From Chitinophagaceae bacterium (GTDB lineage: Bacteria > Bacteroidota > Bacteroidia > Chitinophagales > Chitinophagaceae): a stretch of DNA of 13,716 nt. Where the stretch lies: NCBI GenBank assembly GCA_003456175.1, contig DMPB01000177.1:42660-56375 (forward strand). The letters run 5' to 3'. The translations under genes were made by a program, and so were the position numbers. The notes beneath the pieces were generated by a model. That model was not told the DNA's origin. It did no database searches and saw only the letters and a program-made list of their open reading frames with translations. This document shows, one piece after another, positions 1 through 7,128 of the stretch. Every line of letters begins with the position of its first letter. Within the stretch, counting starts at the first letter, position 1.

Positions 1-461
1 ATACTGGCAGTGAAGAAAAACCAGTAGCTTAACATGTTCATGAAAGGGGAAGCCATATCACGAGCACCTACCTGAAGAGGAATAAGTAGATTTGAAAAAG
101 TACCACTCAAACCAGCTGTAAGTACAAAGAATACCAATACAGTACCGTGCGTAGTTACCAATGCATAGTAAGCTTCGGCAGAAATTCTACCACCCTTAGC
201 CCACTTACCTAGAATATCTTCTAACCAAGGGAAGGTGCTATCAGGATAACCTAATTGCAAACGGAAAAGTACACTCATTAAACCGCCAATAACAGCCCAA
301 ACCATACCTGTTACCAAGAACTGCTTGGCAATCATTTTGTGGTCCATGCTGAACACATACTTAGAGATAAAACTCTCGTGATGATGATGTTCTTCGTGAT
401 GATGTACATCGTGTGCATGACCTACGGCTGCTGATGTGTGCAAAACTGCTTCTGTACTCAT
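1..461 (-). CDS. coxA: Cytochrome c oxidase subunit I, 5' part only (cut by window edge)
   Basis: Catalytic subunit of a haem-copper oxygen reductase in the inner membrane, which reduces O2 and pumps protons. Only the first 153 codons are present; the gene runs off the left edge. Seen directly: the family's N-terminal SMDHKMIAKQF stretch (residues 38-48), a first membrane helix at about 48-68, and the helix II motif TTHGTVLVFF, whose His105 is the expected low-spin haem ligand. The active-site His and Cu ligands lie beyond the window. The first 28 residues hold ten histidines, including HHHEEHHHH, ahead of the conserved domain; I believe His-rich leaders are common in Bacteroidota homologues. 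It is last in the visible operon, 66 bp after coxB, as expected for the oxidase partner of alternative complex III. The ATG at 461 is the only sensible start before the conserved region. Confidence 0.96.
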   Translation of the reverse strand, partial: MSTEAVLHTSAAVGHAHDVHHHEEHHHHESFISKYVFSMDHKMIAKQFLVTGMVWAVIGGLMSVLFRLQLGYPDSTFPWLEDILGKWAKGGRISAEAYYALVTTHGTVLVFFVLTAGLSGTFSNLLIPLQVGARDMASPFMNMLSYWFFFTAS

Positions 462-527
462 ATCAATCTCTTTTGTAAATCTGGTTCTTTATAACACCGA
501 AAGCATTGCCTTGTTTGCTGCTATCGA

Positions 528-1613
528 CTACATTTTTGTTTTTTGTGCCACTAATGCTACACCTTTATTATTCTGTGTAAGCTTAGTGCTATCTGCTGTT
601 GCAGCTGGTTTAACATTTGCTGGATCCTTATCTGGGAACGCAGCTAGATAGTTGGGCTTTTGTCCTGCTATCCATGCATCATATTCTGCTTGCGTTACCA
701 CTTCAATCACACCTTTCATAGAATAGTGACCGTTACCGCACATTTGATCACAGCTGATTTCGTATTGGAAATTCGGATTGTTGGTACGCTCCTTCATTTC
801 CTTGGTAGTATACTTCGGCGTAAACCATATTGTAGTTGGTATACCTGGTACAGCATCCATCTTCATACGGAAGTGTGGCAAGCCTACATCGTGTATTACG
901 TCACGAGAGCCGATGATAAGCTTTACAGGACGATCTTTAACGATATACATCGTTTGCGTAAGCACAACATCATCTTCATTGGCTTTATCATCCCAAATTT
1001 GACCTAAAGGATTGCTTTGCGCCTCATTAATATTCTTATAGTATTTCTTACCAAATACACCGTCTTTACCTGGGTAACGGAACAACCAACCAAACTGCTT
1101 ACCTACTACTTCTACTTTAAGTGCTTCTTTAGGTGCTTCGCTGGTAAATTCGAACCAATTGCGTAGACCAATAACTACTAATACAGTTAGAGCAATGGCG
1201 GGGATTACAGTCCAGACCAATTCCATGGTATTATTGTGAGCAAAGTAGAAAACTTTACGCTTCGGATTTTCCTGATACTTATAAGAGAACCAGAAAAGAA
1301 TGATTTGTGTAATAAAGAATACAATACCAGTAATAGCTACCGTCCACATGAACATGCTATCTACTTTTTCACCTTGTACACTAGCACTTCCTTGCGGGAA
1401 AAGCGTTTTGCCGTAGTATAACTCATGGCATACATACACACCAATCAAGCCCAACACAAGGAAAGCAATCATCAAAAAAGCATTGATTTTATTGCTTTGT
1501 CTACGAGTTTTTTCCTCACCTTTTAAAACACTCACGTATTCGCTGGCCTTGGCTATCTGGAAAATAACCAAGAACACCAACACAATCACTGCAATTATTA
1601 AATACATCGACAT
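528..1613 (-). CDS. coxB: Cytochrome c oxidase subunit II (CuA protein)
   Basis: Electron-entry subunit of the aa3-type oxidase; it accepts electrons at the binuclear CuA centre and passes them to subunit I. The 361-residue product has hydrophobic segments at about 4-20, 45-63, 88-110 and 134-151, then a periplasmic cupredoxin domain. All CuA ligands can be placed: His241 in VIHDVGLPHF, then Cys288, Cys292, His296 and Met299 in CDQMCGNGHYSM. The aromatic electron-entry region is QFGWLFRYPG (173-182). There is no C-terminal haem c domain, so electrons must come from separate cytochrome c domains, which fits coupling to ActA/ActE upstream. It has more N-terminal membrane segments than the classical two-helix subunit II. 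The C-terminal tail (about 325-361) is low-complexity and rich in A, K and T. An alternative start lies two codons in (1607). It is 63 bp after actF and 66 bp before coxA. Confidence 0.97.
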   Translation of the reverse strand: MSMYLIIAVIVLVFLVIFQIAKASEYVSVLKGEEKTRRQSNKINAFLMIAFLVLGLIGVYVCHELYYGKTLFPQGSASVQGEKVDSMFMWTVAITGIVFFITQIILFWFSYKYQENPKRKVFYFAHNNTMELVWTVIPAIALTVLVVIGLRNWFEFTSEAPKEALKVEVVGKQFGWLFRYPGKDGVFGKKYYKNINEAQSNPLGQIWDDKANEDDVVLTQTMYIVKDRPVKLIIGSRDVIHDVGLPHFRMKMDAVPGIPTTIWFTPKYTTKEMKERTNNPNFQYEISCDQMCGNGHYSMKGVIEVVTQAEYDAWIAGQKPNYLAAFPDKDPANVKPAATADSTKLTQNNKGVALVAQKTKM

Positions 1614-1656
1614 GGTTATACAAAGTTTAAATGCCTTTCGTAACTAGTAACATTTT

Positions 1657-1676
1657 GTTCAAGCTTATAGTTGAAC
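1657..1676 (-). promoter_or_regulatory. Intercistronic inverted repeat right after the actF stop
   Basis: GTTCAA and TTGAAC flank an 8-nt loop and begin at the base following the actF stop codon. The 6-bp stem is weak and no T-run follows, so a terminator is unlikely. It could be an mRNA processing or stability element between actF and coxB. The rest of the 63-bp gap shows no recognisable promoter element. Confidence 0.3.
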
Positions 1677-2906
1677 TTATGTGTGGTGAATTATACTTTC
1701 TTTTAAGAATGGGTGATACTTTGGTATCAAAGGCTTTTTAGCCAATGCATTACCAGTGAAGTAAATAATCAAACCAATAAATAAAGCAGCAGTGCCGAAA
1801 TCTAACCAACCAAGGGTTACATGCTCTTTACTTACACTACCCATTACCATTTGATAAAAATCAATCCAGTGCCCGAAGATGATAAGCACCGCCATGAACG
1901 TAACCAACGTATAGTTACGCTTCGCACTACGCTTAATCAAAATCAACAATGGTGCAATAAAGTTGATAATCAAGTTCAAGAAGAAAATACCCTTGTAAGG
2001 TCCTTGCACTCTATGTTTGAAATACACCGTTTCTTCAGGAATGTTTGCATACCAAATCAACATATATTGACTGAACCATAGGTAAGTCCAGAACACAGAA
2101 AAGGCAAACATAAACTTACCAATATCGTGTAAGTGTTCTTCGTTAGTATACTCTAAGTATCCTTTATTCTTTAGATAAATAACAAACAAAGCAATCAAGC
2201 TCATACCACTAACAAATGAGCTAGCAAAAGTGTACCAGCTATACATAGTGCTGTACCAATGTGCGTCGATACTCATCATCCACAACCAAGGAACAGTAGA
2301 ACCTACTGTTAGGGCAAACCACACAATGAACAATGCAGCATTCACAGTGTTTCTCCAGATATAGCTCTTACCCTGCTCTAAACTCATTTCACTATCGGCT
2401 TCGCTGCTTAGCTTACGCATGCGTGCACCAAGTAACATCCACAAGCCAATCGTTAATACGCTCCACACGAGGTAGAAATTCAAGTTCAAGAAACCTACCT
2501 TACCTTTCAAAATGGGGTCTGTTTCCATCACATTCTTATCTAGCCAATGGTAAATATGGTGATTATGTCCAATAGCCGCTACATACACTAAAATCAACAA
2601 CGTAATAGGGCCTAGTATCATTACAAGTGTACTAATAGCTTCGGGCACCCTACGAAAACTCGTTTGCCAACCACCCCAAGCAAGTGTAGTAACACAAATG
2701 AAAAACATACTTGCATTACAAATAAGGGTAAAGAAGATGCTGTTATACATCAACGTTCCCCAGAACACAGCTTGCTCATGTTCGTCTTTACTCATTCCTT
2801 TCGTAACCAAACCTGCGATTACAGCAATAGCTCCTAAAATAATTAAACCCAAACTCCAGGTTTTCATTTTAGCAGGAACCTCAAATTGCGTTTTAATGGA
2901 TGCCAT
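1677..2906 (-). CDS. actF: Alternative complex III subunit F (polytopic quinol:cytochrome c oxidoreductase subunit)
   Basis: Membrane subunit of alternative complex III, related to the NrfD/PsrC-type subunit ActC. In characterised complexes ActC and ActF form the two large helical bundles of the membrane part, and ActF is proposed to contribute to proton translocation. The 409-residue product has about ten hydrophobic segments, starting at 17-34 and 57-77 and ending near 370-388. A His-rich loop GHNHHIYHWL (113-122) follows the third helix; conserved polar residues there are candidates for proton handling, which is inference. The charged C-terminus (KKPLIPKYHPFLKESIIHH) is cytoplasmic-looking. 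Assignment rests on overall sequence character and on position between actE and coxB. It starts at ATG 2906 with no strong Shine-Dalgarno. The 109-bp gap to actE holds two hairpins. Confidence 0.93.
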   Translation of the reverse strand: MASIKTQFEVPAKMKTWSLGLIILGAIAVIAGLVTKGMSKDEHEQAVFWGTLMYNSIFFTLICNASMFFICVTTLAWGGWQTSFRRVPEAISTLVMILGPITLLILVYVAAIGHNHHIYHWLDKNVMETDPILKGKVGFLNLNFYLVWSVLTIGLWMLLGARMRKLSSEADSEMSLEQGKSYIWRNTVNAALFIVWFALTVGSTVPWLWMMSIDAHWYSTMYSWYTFASSFVSGMSLIALFVIYLKNKGYLEYTNEEHLHDIGKFMFAFSVFWTYLWFSQYMLIWYANIPEETVYFKHRVQGPYKGIFFLNLIINFIAPLLILIKRSAKRNYTLVTFMAVLIIFGHWIDFYQMVMGSVSKEHVTLGWLDFGTAALFIGLIIYFTGNALAKKPLIPKYHPFLKESIIHHT

Positions 2907-2960
2907 CGTATTGTTTGTTTTTATCCGCCGAGCCTTGTGCTCTAAGTAATTAATTCTCTA

Positions 2961-2978
2961 AAAAACCAGCTAACTGGT
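2961..2978 (-). terminator. Weak terminator-like hairpin plus T-run between actE and actF
   Basis: On the transcribed strand ACCAG-TTAG-CTGGT (a 5-bp stem with a 4-nt loop) runs directly into a stretch of six T residues. This has the form of a rho-independent terminator, but the stem is short. Since actF and the cox genes must be expressed, partial termination or RNA processing is more likely than a full stop. Confidence 0.35.
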
Positions 2979-2991
2979 CAATTTTATGTTC

Positions 2992-3005
2992 ACCTTACGG
3001 TAAAT
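2992..3005 (+). repeat. Dispersed 14-bp repeat, copy 1 (after actE)
   Basis: Exact ACCTTACGGTAAAT, one of four identical copies in the window. It ends 10 nt from the actE stop codon (3016-3018). With flanking bases, the act-operon transcript can form a UUACC/GGUGA stem (one wobble pair) around a GUAA loop, which is a GNRA-type tetraloop, spanning 2990-3003. Confidence 0.75.
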
Positions 3006-3015
3006 GAAGTACTGC

Positions 3016-3666
3016 CTATTTAGCAGCAACAGCAGCAGTATCAACCACAGGGGCAGCAGCAGGTGCTACTGAGCCTGGCGCTATTTTCTTCTGCTTCATT
3101 TTTATATAAGTGATGATTTCCCAACGTTGCTTTCGACTTAATTGTGCAGCATAGCTACCCATCAAGTTTTTACCGTAAGCAATAGAGTAGAACATCTGTC
3201 CATCAGGCATTGCCTCATACTTCGCATCACCCACCAAAGCAGCAGGTTTTGCAGGGTATGGTCCTGCACCATCTTTATACAATGGTCCGTTACCGTCTAA
3301 TTTCGTACCATGACAGATGCCACAGTTAATTAAATACAAACGCTCAGCCTCATCGTATTGCGTTTGAGTTAATGTAGCTACCGGGTTTTTGATACCCTTA
3401 CTCGCATTATAGTTCACTGTATCGCCTGCAGCGTCTTTTGCGATAGGAAAAGGAAACTCTTCGCCTCTTGCAATGGTACCAGCAACGGGCATATTGTTGT
3501 AGTTAATACCAGCTTCTTTTAATGCACTATGATCGGCATAAGTTTCATAAGCACGGCTATAAGCCATATCTGGCATATATATCGTACCAGGTTCACGCTT
3601 AACATCGCTACAAGAAACAACAGCTACACTGGTTGCAAGTGCTATTATGATTGATAATTTTTTCAT
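3016..3666 (-). CDS. actE: Alternative complex III subunit E, mono-haem cytochrome c lipoprotein
   Basis: Periplasmic, lipid-anchored cytochrome c of alternative complex III, thought to be one exit point for electrons towards the oxidase. The 216-residue precursor begins MKKLSIIIALATSVAVVSC, a signal peptide with lipobox VVSC, so Cys19 should become the acylated N-terminus. A single haem c motif CGICH occupies 115-119, followed by GTKLDGNGP. Met169 in KNLMGSY is the likely sixth iron ligand. This is the class I cytochrome c order (CxxCH then distal Met) after an ActE-specific N-terminal extension. The C-terminal tail is A/P/V-rich low complexity (about 190-216). It lies 35 bp after actD and 109 bp before actF, which matches the usual act order. 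Confidence 0.95.
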   Translation of the reverse strand: MKKLSIIIALATSVAVVSCSDVKREPGTIYMPDMAYSRAYETYADHSALKEAGINYNNMPVAGTIARGEEFPFPIAKDAAGDTVNYNASKGIKNPVATLTQTQYDEAERLYLINCGICHGTKLDGNGPLYKDGAGPYPAKPAALVGDAKYEAMPDGQMFYSIAYGKNLMGSYAAQLSRKQRWEIITYIKMKQKKIAPGSVAPAAAPVVDTAAVAAK

Positions 3667-3701
3667 CGCTTTGCTTTCTTCGTTCTTTGTAATTTTCGTA
3701 A

Positions 3702-4289
3702 TTAGTGGGCTACAGCTGTTTCTCTAATGAGTTCTTGCTCTCTATCGTAACGGCCTAACCACCAACCTGGCTCTGCTACCTGAACATCGGTTTCAACTGC
3801 ACCGCTATTTGCCAAGAATGCTTTAAGATCATCAACATTTGTTTTATCTGTTGTTTCAATTACCATTACAAACAAATCGTCGGTAGCACGTGCGTGGAAG
3901 TGATGCTTCTTAACAAAAGGTGCTAATTGGCAGAGATAGCAAAATGTAAGTACCATACCTACCGCTGCAAAAAGTACCGTTAATTCAAAGCAAATCGGTA
4001 TCCATGCTGGCAGTGCAAAGTGTGGCTTACCACCAATGTTTAAAGGCCAGTCTTTCGTGAAAATCCAACTAATACAGCTTACTGCAGTAGTGGTGCCAGT
4101 AATACCGTATATAAAACCTGCAGTGTGTAAGCTTGTTTCGCGTAAGCCCATGGCATGGTCTAACCCGTGCACTGGAAATGGCGTATACACATCGTGGATT
4201 TTATATCCGGCCATTCTTACTTTTTTAACCGCAGGAAACAAAGTATCCTCCGTGTCAAAACAACCTACTACAAATTTCTTCTTTGCCAT
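3702..4289 (-). CDS. actD: Alternative complex III subunit D (DUF3341 protein)
   Basis: Small structural subunit of alternative complex III, of the family usually annotated DUF3341. It has 195 residues: an N-terminal soluble alpha/beta-like part with FDTEDTLFPAVKKVRMAGYK (11-30) and the YTPFPVHGLD stretch (35-44) typical of the family, two transmembrane helices at about 56-77 and 95-120, then a second soluble part with DDLFVMVIETT (about 137-147) and a conserved-looking EPGWWLGRYD end. No cofactor-binding motif is present, consistent with a non-redox role. The start is ATG 4289. A perfect 6-bp hairpin lies 14 nt upstream of it, with an A/T-rich leader between. It is 35 bp from actE and 78 bp from actC; the latter gap also holds a copy of the 14-bp repeat. 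Confidence 0.95.
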   Translation of the reverse strand: MAKKKFVVGCFDTEDTLFPAVKKVRMAGYKIHDVYTPFPVHGLDHAMGLRETSLHTAGFIYGITGTTTAVSCISWIFTKDWPLNIGGKPHFALPAWIPICFELTVLFAAVGMVLTFCYLCQLAPFVKKHHFHARATDDLFVMVIETTDKTNVDDLKAFLANSGAVETDVQVAEPGWWLGRYDREQELIRETAVAH

Positions 4290-4303
4290 ATTTTTTATTT
4301 AAA

Positions 4304-4318
4304 CCTGTAGGTTACAGG
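4304..4318 (-). promoter_or_regulatory. Hairpin in the leader of actD
   Basis: CCTGTA and TACAGG form a perfect 6-bp inverted repeat around a 3-nt loop (ACC on the transcript strand), ending 14 nt before the actD ATG. The sequence after it is TTTAAATAAAAAAT, A/T-rich but not a pure T-run. Possible roles are translation or stability control; it is not a convincing terminator. Confidence 0.35.
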
Positions 4319-4341
4319 ATTGCTTGTCTAACAATTAATTC

Positions 4342-4355
4342 ATTTACCGTAAGGT
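4342..4355 (-). repeat. Dispersed 14-bp repeat, copy 2 (after actC, opposite orientation)
   Basis: The minus strand reads exactly ACCTTACGGTAAAT. The palindromic core TTACC-GTAA-GGTAA (4344-4357) is perfect here, with 5-bp arms, and ends 10 nt from the actC stop codon. Relative to the act transcript it is inverted compared with copies 1 and 3, but the stem it would form is the same. Confidence 0.75.
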
Positions 4356-4367
4356 AACTATGCCTAA

Positions 4368-5807
4368 TTAGTGTGCATACTCGTGTGCAAACTCATCTAC
4401 CTTCATATCTTCTTGCTTAGCCATATCGCCTTTATAGCTTTCACCAGTTGTTTTCAATACATACTTGATTTCTGCAATAGCAATTACTGGGAAGTATTTC
4501 GCAAATAAGAAGAAGCAGGTGAAGAATAAACCGAAGGTGCCGGCGTAGAAACCAATTTCCCAAATAGTAGGGCTGTAGTATACACTCCAGCTACTTGGTA
4601 GATAATCGCGGTACAAGCTGGTTACGATAATTACGAAACGCTCGAACCACATACCAATGTTCACGATAATACTCATGAAGAAGGTTACAAATAGGTTCCG
4701 GCGCATTTTGCGGAACCAGAAAATTTGTGGACTAATTACGTTACAGGCCATCATACCCCAATAACTCCAACCATAAGGGCTGAACAAGTAGGCACGGCTG
4801 TACATGAATGTGTAAGCTTCGTATTTGTTTTGGCTGTACCAACCCATGAATAACTCTGTAATGTAGGCAACCCCTACGATAGAACCTGTAAGTACAATTA
4901 CCTTGTTCATTGCCTCGATGTGGCCAATGGTAATATAATCTTGAAGGTTAAATACCTTACGCACCATTAACATGAGCGTTTGTACCATCGCAAAACCAGA
5001 GAAGATGGCACCTGCTACGAAGTATGGAGGGAAGATGGTAGTGTGCCAACCAGGAATAACTGATGTGGCGAAGTCAAAAGATACGATAGTGTGTACCGAT
5101 AATACGAGCGGTGTACTTAAACCAGCAAGTACTAACGAAAGTGATTCGTGACGTTGCCAATGCTTGGTGCTACCTGTCCAACCGAAAGCTGCCATACCGT
5201 ATAACAACTTGCGTAATTTGGTTTTAGCACGGTCGCGTACTGTTGCAAAATCTGGTATTAAACCACTGTACCAGAATAATAACGATACGGTGAAGTACGT
5301 AGAAATCGCAAATACGTCCCACAATAGTGGTGAGTTAAAATTCACCCAAAGCGGTCCACGGCTGTTAGGATAAGGCAATACGAAGAAGGCCATCCAAACA
5401 CGACCCATGTGGAAGATAGGGAACTGACCGGCGCACATTACAGCGAAAATTGTCATTGCTTCTGCTGCACGGTTCACACCTGTTCTCCAACCTTGGCGGA
5501 ACAACAATAAGATAGCCGAGATAAGTGTACCTGCGTGGCCAATACCTACCCACCATACGAAGTTGGTGATATCCCAACCCCAACCGATGGTTTTGTTTAG
5601 GTTCCACTGGCCAATACCGTAAGTAACTTCACGATACACGCTATAAACCCCAAACAACAACAAGGCCACGGCCGTGTAGAAACCTACATACCAAAGTTTG
5701 GTAGGTTTTGCTTCAATAGGCCTAACAATGTCTTCCGTTACCTGATGGTAGGTTTTGTTACCGTCTACCAAAGGTTCTCTTAGCTGCGATTCGTACTTTA
5801 AATGCAT
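4368..5807 (-). CDS. actC: Alternative complex III subunit C (NrfD-like quinol-binding membrane subunit)
   Basis: NrfD/PsrC-family integral membrane subunit of alternative complex III, expected to bind menaquinol near the Fe-S subunit ActB and oxidise it. The 479-residue product has about ten hydrophobic segments. A family-typical block runs from the second helix: WWVGIGHAGTLISA (85-98, His91), then RAAEAMTIFAV (113-123) and FPIFHMGR (129-136, His133). These His and acidic residues sit where the quinol site and proton path are proposed in the family. Further on come HESLSLVLAG and GWHTTIFPPYFVAGAIFSG, also characteristic. The start at ATG 5807 has GGAG three bases upstream. ActC normally follows ActB directly; here 2.8 kb of unrelated genes separate them. 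The stop at 4368 is followed by a repeat copy. Confidence 0.96.
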   Translation of the reverse strand: MHLKYESQLREPLVDGNKTYHQVTEDIVRPIEAKPTKLWYVGFYTAVALLLFGVYSVYREVTYGIGQWNLNKTIGWGWDITNFVWWVGIGHAGTLISAILLLFRQGWRTGVNRAAEAMTIFAVMCAGQFPIFHMGRVWMAFFVLPYPNSRGPLWVNFNSPLLWDVFAISTYFTVSLLFWYSGLIPDFATVRDRAKTKLRKLLYGMAAFGWTGSTKHWQRHESLSLVLAGLSTPLVLSVHTIVSFDFATSVIPGWHTTIFPPYFVAGAIFSGFAMVQTLMLMVRKVFNLQDYITIGHIEAMNKVIVLTGSIVGVAYITELFMGWYSQNKYEAYTFMYSRAYLFSPYGWSYWGMMACNVISPQIFWFRKMRRNLFVTFFMSIIVNIGMWFERFVIIVTSLYRDYLPSSWSVYYSPTIWEIGFYAGTFGLFFTCFFLFAKYFPVIAIAEIKYVLKTTGESYKGDMAKQEDMKVDEFAHEYAH

Positions 5808-5824
5808 TTGCTCCGTATTTACAA

Positions 5825-5836
5825 CCGGTTACCCGG
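5825..5836 (-). promoter_or_regulatory. GC-rich hairpin upstream of actC
   Basis: The transcript strand reads CCGG-GTAA-CCGG: a 4-bp GC stem closing a GUAA tetraloop, extendable outward by wobble pairs. It lies 17 nt before the GGAG of actC, in the 58-bp gap between the inserted block and actC. The loop matches that of the 14-bp repeat hairpins although the stem differs. It may stabilise the 5' end of the actC message or be a vestige of the original actB-actC junction. Confidence 0.35.
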
Positions 5837-5865
5837 CCATAGTTGAATATTTATTTTAGTTTCAC

Positions 5866-6375
5866 CTATTCTACCCTAGAACCATTTTCAAAAAAATATA
5901 CTGGCCTCATTACAAGAACTCTTGAGGTAGTACTATTTACATCTATATACTCATCCTTCCTTAGCTCTAAATTCCAAGTAATCGGAATGTTACTTTCTTG
6001 GTCGAAATGTTTTAAATCAATTCTAAAATAAGTGACATATAATACAACATCTTTGAAATCATAATCCTGCAAACTTAATTTGAGTTTCTCACAGTAACTA
6101 TTCCAAGCCAATAAATTTGGGTCTAGTGTATTATTGTCATTGATGTAAAACAATCTTTTTATACTTAATCCTCTATCCGATTTTTCTATTATAAAATTGA
6201 TTCTACAGTTCTTCTCTTCACTAAAGATTTTTGGAAAACCCAATCTTGAGAATTCCTTTCTAAGTAAAGAAACATCATTCTTACTGCTAGCAGTATCAAG
6301 CAAATGCTTTTCAACTTGACCGTTAATGCCGTTGCTTATTGTAACGACTAGCAGTAAAAAAAATATAACCCTCAT
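5866..6375 (-). CDS. Secreted protein of unknown function (inserted block, third gene)
   Basis: I do not recognise this 169-residue protein. It starts with a clear signal peptide, MRVIFFLLLVVTISNGINGQ, probably cleaved near residue 20, so the product should be periplasmic or exported. The rest is soluble, rich in K, D, N and hydrophobic beta-type stretches (NFIIEKSDRGLSIKRLFYI, VVLYVTYFRIDL, RVLVMRPVYFF), suggesting a small beta-containing domain. Two cysteines remain (in KNCRINF and NSYCEKL) and no catalytic motif is visible. It is preceded by a 269-bp gap and followed by 58 bp to actC, on the same strand as the act operon, so read-through from actB is possible. Its AT-rich codon choice differs from the flanking act genes. 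It most likely belongs with the two upstream secreted-protein genes and has no known role in respiration. Confidence 0.75.
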   Translation of the reverse strand: MRVIFFLLLVVTISNGINGQVEKHLLDTASSKNDVSLLRKEFSRLGFPKIFSEEKNCRINFIIEKSDRGLSIKRLFYINDNNTLDPNLLAWNSYCEKLKLSLQDYDFKDVVLYVTYFRIDLKHFDQESNIPITWNLELRKDEYIDVNSTTSRVLVMRPVYFFENGSRVE

Positions 6376-6644
6376 TTTTCCTAACTAATTCACAAGTTGT
6401 AGGTTCAAAGAACTATTGGAATGCTCGCTGAATCCATTTTACTTTGGTCTAAAATCTGTAGTACTAAACATATAATTTCATAATCTTATCATCATTTTAT
6501 GTTAAGAGGATTTTATCTCATCCATTTAGCATATCCCTGATAAATTTGATTATAATTATGCTCTCTAATATTAGCGTACTTATTTTCTAATTTCATATAG
6601 TACATTATAAAAAGTGAAAACTAAAATTTTGGGAATGATTAAAG
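6376..6644 (-). other. 269-bp AT-rich gap inside the inserted block
   Basis: This gap separates the second and third inserted genes. On the minus strand it contains one short, protein-like open frame (6513-6605). I find no TAnnTTTG promoter element, strong hairpin or T-run. Its size in an otherwise tightly packed operon suggests decayed coding sequence. Confidence 0.5.
6513..6605 (-). pseudogene. Possible gene remnant or micro-ORF (27-30 codons)
   Basis: An open frame with ATGs at 6605 and 6596 ends at a stop at 6513-6515. Its product is 30 or 27 residues, ending in REHNYNQIYQGYAKWMR. The composition (N, Y, Q, R, W, K with regular spacing) looks like a real helical protein end rather than random AT-rich translation, and it lies in the largest gap of the block. 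An in-frame stop just upstream prevents extension. It could be the C-terminus of a deleted gene or a genuine short peptide; I cannot assign a family. Confidence 0.25.
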
Positions 6645-7124
6645 CTAGTTTCGACATGGTTCAACACACATCAACTTAACTACAAGAGGCTCAAAAAAAA
6701 TTGCTTTTTTACTTTTTGGCATTTTAGAAGTTGATAAATCTCTAGAATTTAGATTAGGCCAACTATCTAACTTACAAAGAGGGAAAATTACTATTGGAAT
6801 TATTATTGTCGTTGAATCATTCATTTCGCTTCTTTGCCACCTCTCGTTTTTATTCGAAAAAAATGGATGGAGATTTTCTACAAAATTAGTCATGTTAGCT
6901 AAATCAAAATATGCAAATTGTATACTATCAATACTTTTTTTGAAAGTTATTTCTGCAAAGAAGAATAATGCAGTATCATTAAATTTCGATTGGCTACTTA
7001 AGAAGTAACCAAAATCTTCTTTTAAAGATTTTGCCCCCCCTTTATAATAGGGAAAGTCGATTTCTTGAGACTTTCCTATCAGTATAAAGTTGAATAAACA
7101 GAAAAGTAAGAATATGTATTTCAT
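6645..7124 (-). CDS. Secreted protein, possibly TonB C-terminal-like (inserted block, second gene)
   Basis: A 159-residue protein with signal peptide MKYIFLLFCLFNFILIGKSQ. The mature part begins DFPYYKGGAKSLKEDFGYFL, then has ALFFFAEITFKKSIDSIQF and ends its core with NERWQRSEMNDSTTIIIPI. This spacing (P-x-Y-x-GG-x3-L, a beta strand, a later W followed by N and a hydrophobic strand) resembles the TonB C-terminal fold found in many small secreted Bacteroidota proteins. It has no N-terminal TM anchor or proline-rich spacer, so it is not a working TonB. That reading is inference from pattern only. The C-terminus contains CVEPCRN, with two closely spaced cysteines. Only 4 bp separate it from the upstream lipoprotein gene, indicating co-translation. 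It is AT-rich relative to the act genes. Confidence 0.72.
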   Translation of the reverse strand: MKYIFLLFCLFNFILIGKSQEIDFPYYKGGAKSLKEDFGYFLSSQSKFNDTALFFFAEITFKKSIDSIQFAYFDLANMTNFVENLHPFFSNKNERWQRSEMNDSTTIIIPIVIFPLCKLDSWPNLNSRDLSTSKMPKSKKAIFFEPLVVKLMCVEPCRN

Positions 7125-7128
7125 TCTA

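Noticed and set aside
660..1007. 115-codon plus-strand open frame opposite coxB
   Set aside because: It is antisense to a gene with all CuA ligands, has no family resemblance and looks like a mirror of coxB codon use.
3168..3178. Partial matches to the 14-bp repeat (also near 5616 and 11084)
   Set aside because: TTACCGTAAG arises from ordinary Tyr-Gly codons read on the minus strand, and the match stops at 9-11 bases.
5365..5607. 80-codon minus-strand frame inside actC
   Set aside because: It is in a shifted frame of a conserved membrane subunit with Arg/Pro-rich translation typical of a shadow.
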